A DNA stretch of 64,000 bases from Phytophthora colocasiae (GCA_018806915.1 JAGKQI010000034.1:1426001-1490000), one strand, 5' to 3'. Shown: positions 10,088 through 21,479, numbered from the stretch's first letter. Made by a program: numbers and translations. Notes: generated from the letters alone by a model not told the origin.

Positions 10088-11430
10088 ATGGCGGACGAAG
10101 GTGGCGACGCTGAGCAAGCACCTCGTGATGTAGGAACAAGGACTCTATGTATACATGCACAACTGTCTTATTGATGCTATTTAACTGTGCGTTGCAGGAC
10201 GTGAGTGTGACACTTATGGGCAACGTATTGGAGAAGCTGCGTGTACTGCAATATGAACGTGAATTCGGCAAGAAGAAAAGCTTTTCACCCTTCAACGAGA
10301 CGCAATTCGCTGTATTAGGGCCTGGCGTCAACGCCAGCGCACAGTTTAAGAGCTTCTTGGACCTCGTGACGTTCCTGCTCAAAAGTTGCAACCAGGACTT
10401 CGTGGTGGACAAGTACGACGACCCCAACACGAGCGTCAACAAGCTCATTCTGACGCTTAAAACCTTGGGTTTCCCACTTGATTTCCCTGCTTCCAAGCTT
10501 AAGCTTGGGTACGGCGAAGCTGTGTGCGCTGCACTTGACTTTATCTGTGATCAGGCGCTCGCTGCTCGCCGCTTTGACTGGCCCAGGCCGCAGTATCCGA
10601 AGGAGGACTTTGCGGACGAAGCAGAGGTTGATGATGAAGCTGAGGTGGACACGGCTAATGACGACGATGATAATGCACTACCAGGTGCAGATGAAGAAGC
10701 AGAGGAGCTCTATAGTGACCTCGTACGTAGTGGCAAGACCGAGGACCAGCACGACTTGGACCAGAGCTTCCAGCAGATGATCATGAGCGAGGTGGACCCG
10801 CTACTGTGGAAGACGGAGCTGGAGCGCGTCGGACCGAGACTCAAAGTGAAGAACAGCGCTGCTGCAGCTGCTGCGGGCAAGGAGTGGCATGCTCACATTG
10901 AACGATCGAGAGAGCACGAGACGGTTATGCGCGATCTGCTGCCGCGTGCGAACGCCCAGTTACGACTGCTTGGGACTCAACTTACAGAGGCTACCGGTCG
11001 GATGGGAGCGAAGGAGAAGATGCTGAACAACCAGTACGAACACCTTCGACAAGAATACACGGCGCTAAAGGAGAAGCTGCAGGCAGCGACGGAGGTTAGC
11101 AAGGCAGGAGCTGATCGCGTGAACGCCATGACAACGGACTACGCCGGGACGACGGAGCAGTTGAAGGAAACCAAGGGAGTCATGGACGAACGTGGAGCGA
11201 AGATGACGGACACGTCGCCGCTCGTGCACATCAAGGACGCGCTTAAGACGCTCGCGGCTGAGATTAAGACCTTTGAGTTGCGGATTGGCGTTGTCAGTCA
11301 CACATTGTTACAAGCCAAGTGCCGCCAGGCCAGTGCTGCCAATGCTCGACGACGAGGGCGTGACGGAGCTACAGACGGACAGAGCTACCAGGACCCGGAG
11401 TACGACCCGAGCGATGAGGATTCAAACTAA
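10088..11430 (+). CDS. IFT57: Intraflagellar transport protein 57 (IFT-B subunit)
   Basis: Exon 1 is 10088-10129. A 68-bp intron (GTAGGA to TTGCAG) is removed, and exon 2 runs 10198-11430, giving about 424 residues. The N-terminal globular domain (LEKLRVLQYEREF, a long helical region up to about residue 160) is the calponin-homology-like domain of IFT57/Hippi. It is followed by an acidic linker and a C-terminal coiled coil containing NQYEHLRQEYTALKEKLQ. The length matches the family (about 400-430). IFT57 belongs to the IFT-B peripheral complex and is needed to build cilia and flagella, which fits an organism with zoospores and the nearby dynein gene. The tail is acidic (DPEYDPSDED). Its stop lies 73 bp from the convergent MtnB-MtnC stop. 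Confidence 0.88.
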
Positions 11431-11503
11431 CAACAAGGAATATAACTTTGAATTATTCCCAGCGTTAGTTGCATCGATAGATTCCGCATACTATACCAGC
11501 ACC

Positions 11504-13525
11504 TTACAGCTCCGCGAAGGAGCGAATGGTATGAAAGTGGTGACTGTCAGGTAGCGGCTTGTTGCCTGGGCGAACGGACAAAACAGTATCGAGTCCGGCA
11601 GCCTCAGCAGCTTGAGCTTCTTCAATCACATCCGTGACGAAAAGCACGTCCTTGCCACTGTCCACGCCGAGACTCTGAACGATTTCCTTGTAGCTTCCAA
11701 CCTCGCGCTTGTGACCAATCTTTGTGTCGAAGTAGACTGTCAGGTACTCACGCAGGTCGCCCTTGTCGGAGTATTGGAACAGCAGCTTCTGCGCCTGACG
11801 CGAACCGGAGGAGTAGATCCCGACGCGAACTCCACGAGCACGAAGACGGTCAAGACATGGAGGCACATCGTCGTACACCAGGGCCTTAAGTTCTCCACTT
11901 TCATAGCCCTGAAGCCACATGTGTCCCTGAAGCTGCTTGAGAGGGCCAATTTTGCGGTCAGCTTTGACGTTCCACTTCACGTACGCGGTAAGAGCTTCAA
12001 CAAGCTGCTCCTTGCCCTGCGTTTCATCCAGCGCTGGGGGATTCACTCCATCAGCCTGGTCCTGTTTGTGCTGAGCTACCAGAGCCGCCACGTCCGCCTT
12101 AGTGTCAGGTTCATCCCACGTCTGCAATAGGAATCGAGCGGCATTATCCGTCACGTACGGGAACAGAATGTCATGCACGAATGTGATCGGCGTTGTAGTT
12201 CCTTCGATGTCCAACATCACCACCTTGTGCTTCTCCGCCATACTAAGCTCCCCGTTGCTCGTTCCGTCGGTACGTGTGCGGTTGAGAGAACCGCCGTTGG
12301 CCGACGACGCAGACACAAGAGGTACTGTGTAGTCCATGTTGAGCTTGTGCATCTCGATTGCTGCCTCGAACAGGTAATGCAGACACTCAGCGTGGCGTTT
12401 AGCCACTTCCCAAGAATCGCCCCACACAAAAAGACCGTGGCGACGGACCAGCACCGCAGAAGTGTTGGGATACGCCTCCATCGTACGCGCAATGGGTTCT
12501 GCAAGTGCAGACTCCTTCGGCGCGTTGTCAATCACAGGAATGATCAGCGTGTCCGCATATCCGTGGCCAGTGATACCCTTGATCATTTCCTGGTGTGAGA
12601 TCCGAAACTCGCTCTTACCATCGCAAAGCGACGCCGCGAGGTTGCACGTGATCCCGTGGCTGTGCAGCACCACAGCAGCCTTACGAATCTTGTGCGCGTT
12701 CAGGAACAGAGGCGCGCAGTCCGACAGCTTGGGAGCCTTCTTGCCTGGCTTTACCTTCGGGGTGGAAAGGATACCACCCTCCAAGTCCAGCACGTACAGG
12801 TCTTCCGGTTGCAGTCGCTCCTTAGGGACGCCCGACGGGGTTACGAAAATACGCTCGCCGTGACGGAGACTCATGGCGCCGCCCGTGCCGGTCATCCACT
12901 CTGTCGTGTAGTACAAGCGACACAACTCACACACGAGCTCGCGGCAGTTCTGGGCGTCCACTAGCGTCGAGGAAGCAGCAGCGTCCGCCGTGCGCGTGAA
13001 ACGGGCCGTGAGGCTGCGTGCGCCGTTGTTGGTCTCAAGAAGCTTCGAGGAGACGCCGGCGATCGGTACAAAACGACGCAGTGTGGTCGAACGCAAAGTG
13101 ATCTTCATTGCCGTGGCGAGCGTGCAGCGCACCCAGCAGTTAGCCGAGTCACGCACGTCCAGATGCACACGGCCGCTAATGACGTGGTAGATGACGTCGG
13201 CGTCGCTCGAGTGTTCGTTCTGTAGCTCCTGGTTGCTTGCTACGTCTAAAGCAGGTCCTCTCAGCGTGAAGTCAGGACTGGGCAATTCTTCGACAGAGAC
13301 GCCAATTTCGCGGAGAATGGCGAGACTCGCAGGGTCTGAAGAATTGTCAAGATACGTCGGCTGTAAAGCGAGATCAAGCGATAAAATCTGCGAATTAGAG
13401 GGAAATAAACATAGCAGCAGATAAAGGAGATGTCAGAGTTTGTATTAGTGTATCGAGCAGGGCTGATATCATTGCCGTTGAGTGGGAATCAAGACGCGAC
13501 GAGGAGCTACAGTACGCACCGTCAT
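11504..13525 (-). CDS. Methionine-salvage fusion: ARD-like + MtnB + enolase-phosphatase
   Basis: A six-base first exon (13525-13520, ATG ACG) is proposed, with donor GTGCGT and acceptor CGCAG. The main exon is 13387-11504; the product is about 628 residues. Three parts are seen. First, about 100 residues resemble acireductone dioxygenase (DVRDSANCWVR matches DVRDxxxxWIR), but the His-His-Glu-His metal ligands are replaced. Second, a class II aldolase domain with HSHG and RRHGLFVWG fits methylthioribulose-1-phosphate dehydratase. Third, a HAD domain with DIEGTTTPITF, IYSSGSRQAQ and TDVIEEAQAAEAAG fits enolase-phosphatase E1. MtnB-MtnC fusions are known from plants; the extra degenerate cupin is the odd part. 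The enzymes act in succession in the cytosolic methylthioadenosine recycling pathway. The tiny first exon is the least certain part. Confidence 0.85.
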
Positions 13526-13656
13526 ATCCGTCGCTTGTCAAAATGAGGTGGAGATTGCGTTTGACTGGTTCAGAAATGTGACCAATCAGTAGATAATATA
13601 GGTACATTTATAGGTTCATATTTGAATTAACGTCCACCGACGTCCACCGACGTGTT

Positions 13657-15729
13657 TTACTCGCCCACAACCTGCTCAACGTTCGTCTTGCTTGTATTCG
13701 ACACTTGTTCGTCGGATGCGCCGATCGGTAACGACACAGGCCACTTGAAATCGCCCGTAGGCGGCACCAACGGCGTCCGCGGCGTCTGTGCCGGCTCGCT
13801 CATCATGTCCACGTCGCTGTTGGGGTTCTTCCGCAGGTATTTGCGCGCGCGCCACACGCGGCAGTGCGACTTCCAGCGGATCTTGACGGCATCTTCAGTC
13901 CGGCCAGGTAGCATTGCTGCAATGACCGACCAGCGGTTACCCAGTCGCGCCTGGGCCTCCAGAATCAGCCGATCTTCTTCCGGTGTGTACGCGCCGCGTA
14001 CGATCTGCGGATCCAGGTGGTTGTGCCACCGTTCACGGCACTGCTTCGATGTGCGTCCCGGGATTTTGGAGGCAACGTCACCCCAGTTCTTCTGCTCCGT
14101 AGCCACAAGACGCCGCAGAAGTTCGTCCTCGTGCGGGGACCAATGGCCCTTCACGAGACCTGGAGCCAGCACTTTGGTCCACCGCTGAAGACACTGTGTG
14201 TGATTGCGTCCAGGCACTTGAGCTGCAATAGCTTTCCAATTCTTCTCTCGGTGGTTCTCGACAGCGGTGCGTAGCGCATCATCTTCATCTTTGGTCCACC
14301 GTCGAGGTGTTGCCTTACGAGTCGCAGGAGTACCGGGTGTGCCTGGCACGGAAATCGGTCCCAGCGGCAGTACTCCACTGGTGTCCGCTGCTGCTGCCGT
14401 CGAAGCTGCCGCCCGAGCTGCTGCAACCTCTGCGTCGCACCTTACACTCAGCTGCTTCGACGTGATACTTTTGCGCTTAACAGGTGAGGCTGAAGTTGGT
14501 CGGTTGGTAGGGGTAGCAGTAGGAACACCATTGTTAGCAGCTGATAGAGTCGGGAATGACGGGTAGTACACGGGAGTCAACGACGCAGGAGACGTATCCG
14601 GCCGAATGGTAGAGACCATAGTGTTGCGTTGGTCCGTGACGATCATAGGATTCTGGTAGCCCAATCCAGAAACAGCTTGCGCCAAGCGGTCTCCAGGGTC
14701 TGTCACACTAGAAGGAGATGCCAACGGCGCTAGTAACCTGCGCGCGAATAGACTCGGCAGTGACGAGGGCGTGCTAGGCGACCGTGCCGAGCCGGGGGTG
14801 AAAAGCTCTGGAGGGTGGAAATGTGGACTACCCAGCTGCGGCTGCGGGGCGGTAATTGTCAGCGGAGACCCTAGCGCGAAGGACGGGAACGAAGCTTGAG
14901 GAGCCGACGGGATTGGCTTTGGTACAGCCGGCGGCCGTGCAGACGACGTTGGCGCCGTATTTGTCTGTGTCGTCGCCGCAGTTGAAGCTGTTGCTCTCAG
15001 GCCCGTGAGTGCTTGCGCTGCCTCCGCCTCGTGGATGCTCGAGTCTTTTCCTTGTTGCTGCGGTACAGCTGCGTCTGTCACTGTTTGGTCTTGTGCATGA
15101 GTTTCCTGTTTAATAGCCACATGCGGCACCGGCGTTGCGTCCGCGGTCGGATCAGGCGACTGCAGCAAGATCTTCGCTGCCTCCTGCAGTGTCGTAACCA
15201 GCGTCTGTTTATCTCCGACTTGCAACAAGCTATGCAGTTTGTGGATGGCAACAGCAACACCGTGCGCATCTCTCCGTTCCAGCGCCGCCATCATCTCGCT
15301 AGCTGCTCCGTACTGCTGCTGCATCGCTTCAAGCCACGCGCTCGTAGCGCCACCCAGTGCCGCTTGATCCAGTGCGCGCTGCACCACCATTTGCGCCACT
15401 TGGAGCGGCAGTGCTGTATCAAATACAAAAAACCGTCAGCCAAAGAAGCCTAAAACGATGATCGGGATGTCTTCAACCAGGTGGGACGTACCCATCTGGG
15501 GCGTCGCTTGCCCATGGCCGTGTGACTCTCGCACGTGGGTTAACAAGTGATCCAACGTGGAAGCGCCAAAGCCACATAGCGAACAGTGCGTCAAGGTGCC
15601 ACAGGCGTCGCGGGCAGCAGCAGACGCACGGAAGGCGGCCGGCGCGTCATTGCGGGTCTTGCGCTTCTTCGAGGCGCGTGGCTGCTTGGCGGCTGTGGCG
15701 GGGGTCAATTGCGGCCGTGCCGACGCCAT
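13657..15729 (-). CDS. Zinc-finger-like and three-repeat Myb transcription factor
   Basis: Exon 1 is 15729-15492 and exon 2 is 15413-13657. The donor GTACGT and the acceptor GATACAG give an in-phase join, and the product is about 664 residues. Exon 1 encodes a basic region and one C2H2-like finger (CSLCGFGASTLDH ending VRESH). Exon 2 encodes a long Pro/Ser/Thr/Ala-rich region, then three tandem SANT/Myb repeats near the C-terminus (RRWTKDEDDALR, KGHWSPHEDELLR, RGAYTPEEDRLILEA). The Trp spacing and the PGR turns are retained in all three. R1R2R3 Mybs bind TAACNG-type DNA and often act in cell cycle or sporulation control; the target here is unknown. The frame stays open upstream of ATG 15729 to about 15957, so an extra 5' exon is possible. 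Confidence 0.82.
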
Positions 15730-15957
15730 GGGATTGTTGCGTCTCGATCTGAAATGGCGAGTGGCCGAGCCGGTAGCTCCTCCGCTGGTCTGACTTCTCG
15801 CGAGAAGCTTCCGTACTGAAACTCGTGAGCTCACCTTAGCAGCCACTGGTTCGTTTTTGCTCCGGGCGTGAACAACGAAGTATAGTGAAATCAAGTGAAC
15901 GTTTGAAGGGAGCTGCGATTCCGACCGAAAAAGCGATGATGCAACGGCTACCGTCAC

Positions 15958-16414
15958 CTACATGTAAGCAGACAGCAACTCCCCATAGCAAGTAAGTGTA
16001 TATCCACTGCCATGCACTTGCCACTACATTTGTACTGAAGCTACTGCCATTTGCGTTGGTAAAAAAAGCTTTCATATCCGGAAGCGGCTGAGTCCCAAGC
16101 CTGAAGACTGGTGCCGCTTCACCTCACTGTGCTGGCTCCTATGTATTCGGACCGAACCTGATTTGGCACATAAGCAAAGACAGGGCCGCACAGCAAGACT
16201 GTCTTGGTCGCTTGAAGATGGCATTCCTGCCGCCTACCTACTTGGCTTGGCCTGGTGATGGCGGACTTCGATACATGTAGTCCTATAACACGTCAAGGCA
16301 GGTCTGAAGATTCACGTCGCTGGCTGTACGCGTGCAAAAGATTCTTGTCCTTGACATGGTATCACACCATGTGACAACTTCAATTACTGTACCGGTAGAA
16401 TACTGTGACTCAAA
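15958..16414. other. Intergenic, 3' of FAR1 gene and 5' of Myb gene
   Basis: About 460 bp without a supported gene. It must hold the Myb promoter and the FAR1 gene 3' end. Only short out-of-context ORFs are present. Confidence 0.5.
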
Positions 16415-17518
16415 CTACAACAGCCTCGTCCAGGGGTCATCGGCCGGAAGAGCTGCGCCACCGGCACCTGAACCTTCGTCGACTGTTGCCTCCTTTTCGC
16501 CCTCATCGCTCTGTGGTACTTGGGCTCCAGCTTTCTTGTCTTCTCGTCGTTCCCTCACAATGTTCATGGCCACTTCCAGTACACGGAACGCGCCACTGAA
16601 ATCAGTCGCTGGCATTTCAGCCAGCATCGTCGACACAGCCTTCCCTACCGCACGGGACACCTTGAACTGCGTCGTGGGGTCTACCGGGCTGGGTGGATTG
16701 TCATCCCCAGACGACAAGGAAGCAACACGGTACTCATGCAGTATCTGTTCGCCTGAAGACAACCCTGATGCCTCGGGATCGTTGATCCTAGAATTGAGTA
16801 CTGCGTCAGATGGTGTCTGCTGTTGATTGGCGTTCTTCTCTGCTGCGGCCGCGTCCTCTTGGTTGCGTAGTCGCTGCAGAATATTCTGCACGTCTTTGAC
16901 TGTCGGAGTGCAATTTGAGTTCTCCATAATATAAGCGCGTACGTCCTTGGGCTTCACTCCTGTTTTCCGCATTAGCTCAACGCAGCTGAGCAGTTCGTCC
17001 GAGAGATTGAGTCTCGTGTTGCTGTACTGTAGGAACGTCTCTTTATCCACGCGATGGTTATGTGTCAGCAGTGCACGCGTTACATTCACTTGGTAGCGGT
17101 TGGTCACGGGATCCGCCAGCTTCAGACACGCGTTCACCTGCACGTTGCAATGCGTGGCGCGCACATCCTGTCGAGAGCGTTTGCCAGTGCCGCGTGAAAC
17201 GAAGGCGCCACTATGCGTGCACACGAGCGTGAGAGAATAGTTGACGTATTTCTCCGGGATGAGGCGTGCACTCTCAGTCCGCACGTGGTCGGCCGGCGTC
17301 TTAATGCGCGTGGAGCAGCGTTCAGCCACACGCCGGTTCCGCAGCCTTACAGACGTCGATGTGCGTTTGCGAAAGAGCTGGAAACTGCGACGCGCGTACA
17401 TCTCCATGTACGTGTGGAACTCTTCCCACGAGTCGAATACGCGGCGATCGAGCGGTGCTCCTTCATGCATCTCCACTGGCGCCTGCGCAGCGACAACGGG
17501 CGGCGTCGGGGACGCCAT
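16415..17518 (-). CDS. FAR1-type DNA-binding domain protein, transposase-derived
   Basis: Single exon, 367 residues. The N-terminal half (about residues 25-180) has the FAR1/MULE-type zinc-binding arrangement: FDSWEEFHTYMEMYARR, a basic stretch, VCTHSG, then NACLKL and TRALLTHNHRV. This is the module that precedes the catalytic core in Mutator-like transposases, and the MULE at 45.6-48.5 kb in this window has the same kind of segment (TWEEFEEVFSNYKKKN). Here no DDE core or SWIM finger follows, only a Gln/Ala/Asp-rich tail. This suggests a domesticated transposase N-terminus acting as a nuclear DNA-binding protein. It shares a 55-bp intergenic region with RPC4, which argues for a fixed host gene. 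Confidence 0.7.
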   Translation of the reverse strand: MASPTPPVVAAQAPVEMHEGAPLDRRVFDSWEEFHTYMEMYARRSFQLFRKRTSTSVRLRNRRVAERCSTRIKTPADHVRTESARLIPEKYVNYSLTLVCTHSGAFVSRGTGKRSRQDVRATHCNVQVNACLKLADPVTNRYQVNVTRALLTHNHRVDKETFLQYSNTRLNLSDELLSCVELMRKTGVKPKDVRAYIMENSNCTPTVKDVQNILQRLRNQEDAAAAEKNANQQQTPSDAVLNSRINDPEASGLSSGEQILHEYRVASLSSGDDNPPSPVDPTTQFKVSRAVGKAVSTMLAEMPATDFSGAFRVLEVAMNIVRERREDKKAGAQVPQSDEGEKEATVDEGSGAGGAALPADDPWTRLL

Positions 17519-17573
17519 CCTGTTTTTGACTGGTACCTGGTACCATCATACAAGTATACAAAACGCTTCAAAA
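17519..17573. promoter_or_regulatory. 55-bp bidirectional promoter, FAR1 gene and RPC4
   Basis: Only 55 bp lie between two divergent start codons. The stretch contains a GGTACCTGGTACC near-palindrome around 17532-17544, which could be a shared operator. Confidence 0.4.
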
Positions 17574-18803
17574 ATGGCTGGAAACCAGACCGGTAGCGAT
17601 GGCACCGTGCGTCCGCGTGTAGCTGCATCCAGCGCGCGCCTCACGTAAGTTGAGCTGTAATTTATTGTATCTAGTTGTTTTTAACATCTCCCTGTCATTC
17701 TACGTATCTTCAGGTCTCTGCGCACATCCACTGACGCGTCTGCTGCTCCTGCGCGGCGGCCTAAGTTCGTTCCGAAGGCTGCGAAGCGCCGTCCAGCCTC
17801 TGAAGGACGTGCTGAAGGGAGTGCCACAGGACCGCAACGCTCTAATGATGTGAAGCCGCATTCCAGTGGTGCTGGATCACTTAAAAACGACAACAGGGGA
17901 CGTGGAGGTAGAGGCAGAGGAGGTCGTGGCGGCGGGCGTGGTCGTGGTCGAGGACGGGGCGTGATACCCAGCGGCAAGGTCGCGTTCGTCGGCACATTGT
18001 CCGGTGGATCTTCTTACAGCGGAGGCGGAAGTGCACCAGCTCCGCGTGCTACGCCAGCCGCCGACTTTTCGGCTGCTGGTGGCACTGGTATCAGTGTGCT
18101 CGACGACGAGGAAATGCCCGGAGGAAAGCAACCGGAGGGTATGGAAGTAGACGAGGTGTGGCCGCCAGTGGTCAAATCGGTAATGGAGCCCATGAGCCTA
18201 CCGATCGTACGACCGCCCGAGCCTCAGAATGCTGGAGCCGTCTTCTGCGATACCTCTGGAGACGTCGTGGCCCCCGATGACTCGCTGTTCTTCATTCAGA
18301 TGCCAACCACACTGCCGTTGTCGAGTGCAATTACGAAGGGGCCTGCTGCAAGTACTGATGAGGATGAATCCATGGAGAGCACGGAGGAAGCGAAGGAGGA
18401 AACCAAGAAGAGAAACCCAGAAGAATCACCGTGCGTTCAATGACTGGAATTGGAATACGAGGTGGATCTAACTTGTTTTGTATGCAGGGATGATGGTGTG
18501 TTTGACCACTCTATTGAGACGGCGCCAGGGGGCTTCGTTGGCAAGGTAAGAATACGCCGAACTTGGCTCGGTAGACTTGCACTAAGGCCTGATAAACGTT
18601 TGTTTGGACAGATTTGCGTACACAAGTCCGGAAAGATGGTGCTGGTGCTTGGCGACAAACAATTCGAGGTAGCGGCAGCCCAGACGCCGTCTTTTTGCGA
18701 GGAGATCTATGCTGTTAACACTACTGAGAAGCACCTGAGCATGCTGGGCAACGTGGAGCGCCACCTTGTGGTGACCCCCGACTTTGAGGTTCTGCTGCAT
18801 TGA
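17574..18803 (+). CDS. RPC4: RNA polymerase III subunit RPC4 (RPC53 homologue)
   Basis: Four exons: 17574-17644, 17714-18430, 18488-18545, 18612-18803, giving about 345 residues. All joins are in phase at GTAAGT, GTGCGT and GTAAGA donors. The C-terminus (GFVGK joined to ICVHKSGKMVLVLGD) is the conserved RPC4 signature that binds RPC5 in the TFIIF-like subcomplex of Pol III. The N-terminus is basic and carries an RG/RGG-rich tract at about residues 115-135, then an acidic and Pro-rich middle. Intron 3 is 66 bp and contains no in-frame stop, so a retained-intron isoform would add 22 residues inside the conserved domain. The subunit works in nuclear tRNA and 5S rRNA transcription and in termination/reinitiation. 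Confidence 0.82.
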
Positions 18804-19181
18804 GACCACCCCCCGCAGCAACAGAATACTTGGCGCTTACATCAATAGACGAAGATTCTCATAACCATGTTCTGCGCCAACGTTGTTCCGTTCCGTTCTG
18901 TACAAAGTTCAAGTCAGTTGGTACATTTCCGGCGGTATCCTAGTTCACGCGCCATTGCAAATGCACAACGAGTTGAAGCGCGACTACCGAGAGGGCGCCA
19001 CGTACGCGCACAAATGATCGATGAAAAGGAGAAACGCACAAACGTTACCAAAAGCTTGAAAGAATAAAAAGAGGATACCCTGTCTCGGGGTCCTGCTACT
19101 ACTACGAGCTAAAGAAAAAAGTTGCAGACGCTTGATCGCCCATCGCTTGTCCTTTCAGACAAGACCAGACGAGTTGCCAAC
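18804..19181. other. Convergent intergenic region, RPC4 and HMG gene
   Basis: Both genes end into this 378-bp stretch. A polyadenylation-like AATAAA occurs near 19063-19071. No gene is seen. Confidence 0.5.
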
Positions 19182-19823
19182 TTATTCATCATCATCGTCT
19201 TCGTCGTCGTCGTCGTCGTCGTGCTCCTCCTCCTCGTGTTCTTCTTCTTCCTGCTCTACGGCGCCGCGCGAGTTGTAGATGTCCATCTCGCGCTGGTACT
19301 TGAGCTTGGCCTCCTCGTGCAGCTTGTTGTACTTGGTGCGCTTCTTCTCGGGCAGTGCGCGCCACTTCTCAGCCAGGAGCGTGGTGATCTCCGTGATTTT
19401 CTTGTTCGGGTTCTCGTCGCGCACCTCCTGGCGGACGTCATTGCAGAAGAAAAAGTAGGCCGACAGCGCACGCTTGGGAGCATTCGGGTCTTTTTTCTTG
19501 CGGGAGCCCTTGGTGGACTCGAAAGACGGGTCCGGGACGTAGTCCTCCTTCTCCTCCTGGTATCTCCGCTTGTCCGCAGCGGCCAGTTCGTCGTACGGCC
19601 GACGTTCGTCATCCGTGATCTGCTTCCAGCGACGTCCGATCTCGCTCGAGATCTCGAGGAACGCCAACTCGGGCATCTCCTTCTTCACTGTCTCGCGGAT
19701 ATCGTTGCTGAAGAACATGAAGGCAGACAGCGCGCGCTTGGGAGCGTTTTTGTCTTTTTTCTTGCGGGGCTTGCGCGTGTGGTCTCCATCCTTCTTCGGG
19801 CGTCCGACTGCTCCGCGGGCCAT
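19182..19823 (-). CDS. Two-box HMG chromatin protein with acidic tail
   Basis: From ATG 19823 the protein has 213 residues. There is a basic AT-hook-like leader (GRPKKDGDHTRKPRKKK), HMG box A (NAPKRALSAFMFFSNDIR), HMG box B (NAPKRALSAYFFFCNDVR) and an acidic tail made almost only of Asp and Glu. This order (two boxes, then an acidic tail) is that of HMGB1/2-type architectural proteins, which bend DNA and loosen nucleosomes. The frame is open for 26 codons upstream without an ATG (Gln/Ser-rich) and begins beside a TTTGCACAG acceptor-like site. A spliced longer N-terminus is therefore possible. Confidence 0.85.
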   Translation of the reverse strand: MARGAVGRPKKDGDHTRKPRKKKDKNAPKRALSAFMFFSNDIRETVKKEMPELAFLEISSEIGRRWKQITDDERRPYDELAAADKRRYQEEKEDYVPDPSFESTKGSRKKKDPNAPKRALSAYFFFCNDVRQEVRDENPNKKITEITTLLAEKWRALPEKKRTKYNKLHEEAKLKYQREMDIYNSRGAVEQEEEEHEEEEHDDDDDDEDDDDE

Positions 19824-21470
19824 GGTGGTCGATGCAACTTGACTTGGCTGGGACTGCTGCTGTTGTGAACTGGGGACTGCAGTCTTTTGCTGTGCAAACA
19901 AGGGGGAAGCGCTCTAGTGAGGATAAAACCTCAAGATAGGTTTTTCGTGCTTTTTGACTGTGCTTCTTCAACAGCCGCATCTCCACTATGGGCTAATTAC
20001 ACTGTAGCTCAAGATTCTCTATTTAGGTGGCTCGAAAAGCCAACGGTATGCGTGTAATACCTATGGTTGTTTTCCTAACAAAGCCTTAGAACCACGGCCG
20101 AGATCGTTTGAGGCCAGGTGCTGACGCCGGCGATATTTTTGACCGGCCTGTGGCCCAGAACATGGTGGCTTGCCTCGCCAATTTTGGTCCAAATGAGGTG
20201 CAATTGTGATACAAGAAAGGCCATGTACTCATGATTTGAATAATATGAGGGAGCTTCCAAGTAATCCCTATTGCTGGAAATCCTCAGATTCTGGTGTTAC
20301 ACCGAAAACGTTCGAGTCACTGCGTTTACACACCACTATTTTCTTGAACAAAGCAAAGTATAATAGCACTCAGAAGAGATGTGTGATCCGCTCTAGTTGA
20401 GTATAACGGGTGAACTCTAAAGTGTGAAGATCGGAACAGTCAAAACATCACCAGAACTGCAGTGTGAGGAGGTGTCGGCCTTAGTTGTTTGGTTTATCAG
20501 CCAGTGAAGTAGATTACCATATCTGCTAACGGATAAACTGAGCTTCACATGCTACTGAGTTTTACATGCTAACTATTCAATACAAAGCTGAGCTAGGGCT
20601 GCTCCTAGTAGCTCTTCGTCGGATATTTGAGCTTGTCTTGTTAGCAGGAGAGTGTGCTGTGGTGCAGCATTTCGCAATGCCGGAGTCATTGAAGTGAGCG
20701 TATTCGTGCATGAACTACTATTGTTGGTATTTCTGACGGTGCTTTGCTTTCTTTAGGCGACAAGCAAGTAATATAAAAGATCTACATCGCCGGAAGCTGC
20801 AGTCTACCTCTGTATTATTGTAGGCGGCTGATTAAAATACCACGAATCAGGTTCAAGGGCAGCGGCGCACTGCCAATAGAGACCTACTTACTATGCTACA
20901 ACACGGACAGCAAGAACCAAAGTTGTTTGCATGTAGCCGTCGCGCTACCACAGCAAACTCAGACAACGTATAAACTTCGGGTTGTGTAGGCAAATGTAAT
21001 ACAAAGTTCCACCTATCACGCCAATACAAGAAAGAGGATGGGAGTTGCTGTTATTAGATCGAAGGGCAACAACATGCATCCTCTTTTCCACGAGACGAGA
21101 GTACATGTATCTGAAAGATATAGGGCCGTTCAGTACATTCGACTACATGTATGGACGCGAGCAATACTGCAGCGCTCGGGCTTTGTTTTAGGACCACAAC
21201 AACGCACGGGGCTCTCTAGTATAGTTAGAATCTATTGAAAATGCATTAAGATCATCGCTCATACTGCGGGCTGCAAAGTGGGCTGCAAAGTTCGCGATCA
21301 CGTTTGGGGGGTATATTTTTTGTATGGAGTTTATACCGAGAAAGCCTCACAGTAAGGATTTCCGAGTCAAAAAGGCCTCAGTATCGGCCTCAGTCTCTGT
21401 TCTGAGCGTAGAGGATGTGTGTGGTCTGAAGCGCCAGTTTGTATGGGAAGGGGCCTGCCCAGTTACTGCC
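19824..21470. other. Long gene-free stretch
   Basis: About 1.6 kb between the HMG and CCCH genes. Only short ORFs with no recognisable products occur. I see no tRNA, no long repeat and no transposon terminus, and the composition is somewhat richer in A and T. It may hold decayed repeats or a noncoding RNA, but nothing in the sequence proves this. Confidence 0.4.
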
Positions 21471-21479
21471 AGTTCCAGG

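Noticed and set aside
19122..19868. 248-codon plus-strand ORF rich in Val and Leu
   Set aside because: Antisense shadow of the acidic tail and boxes of the HMG gene; the hydrophobicity mirrors GAC/GAG repeats.
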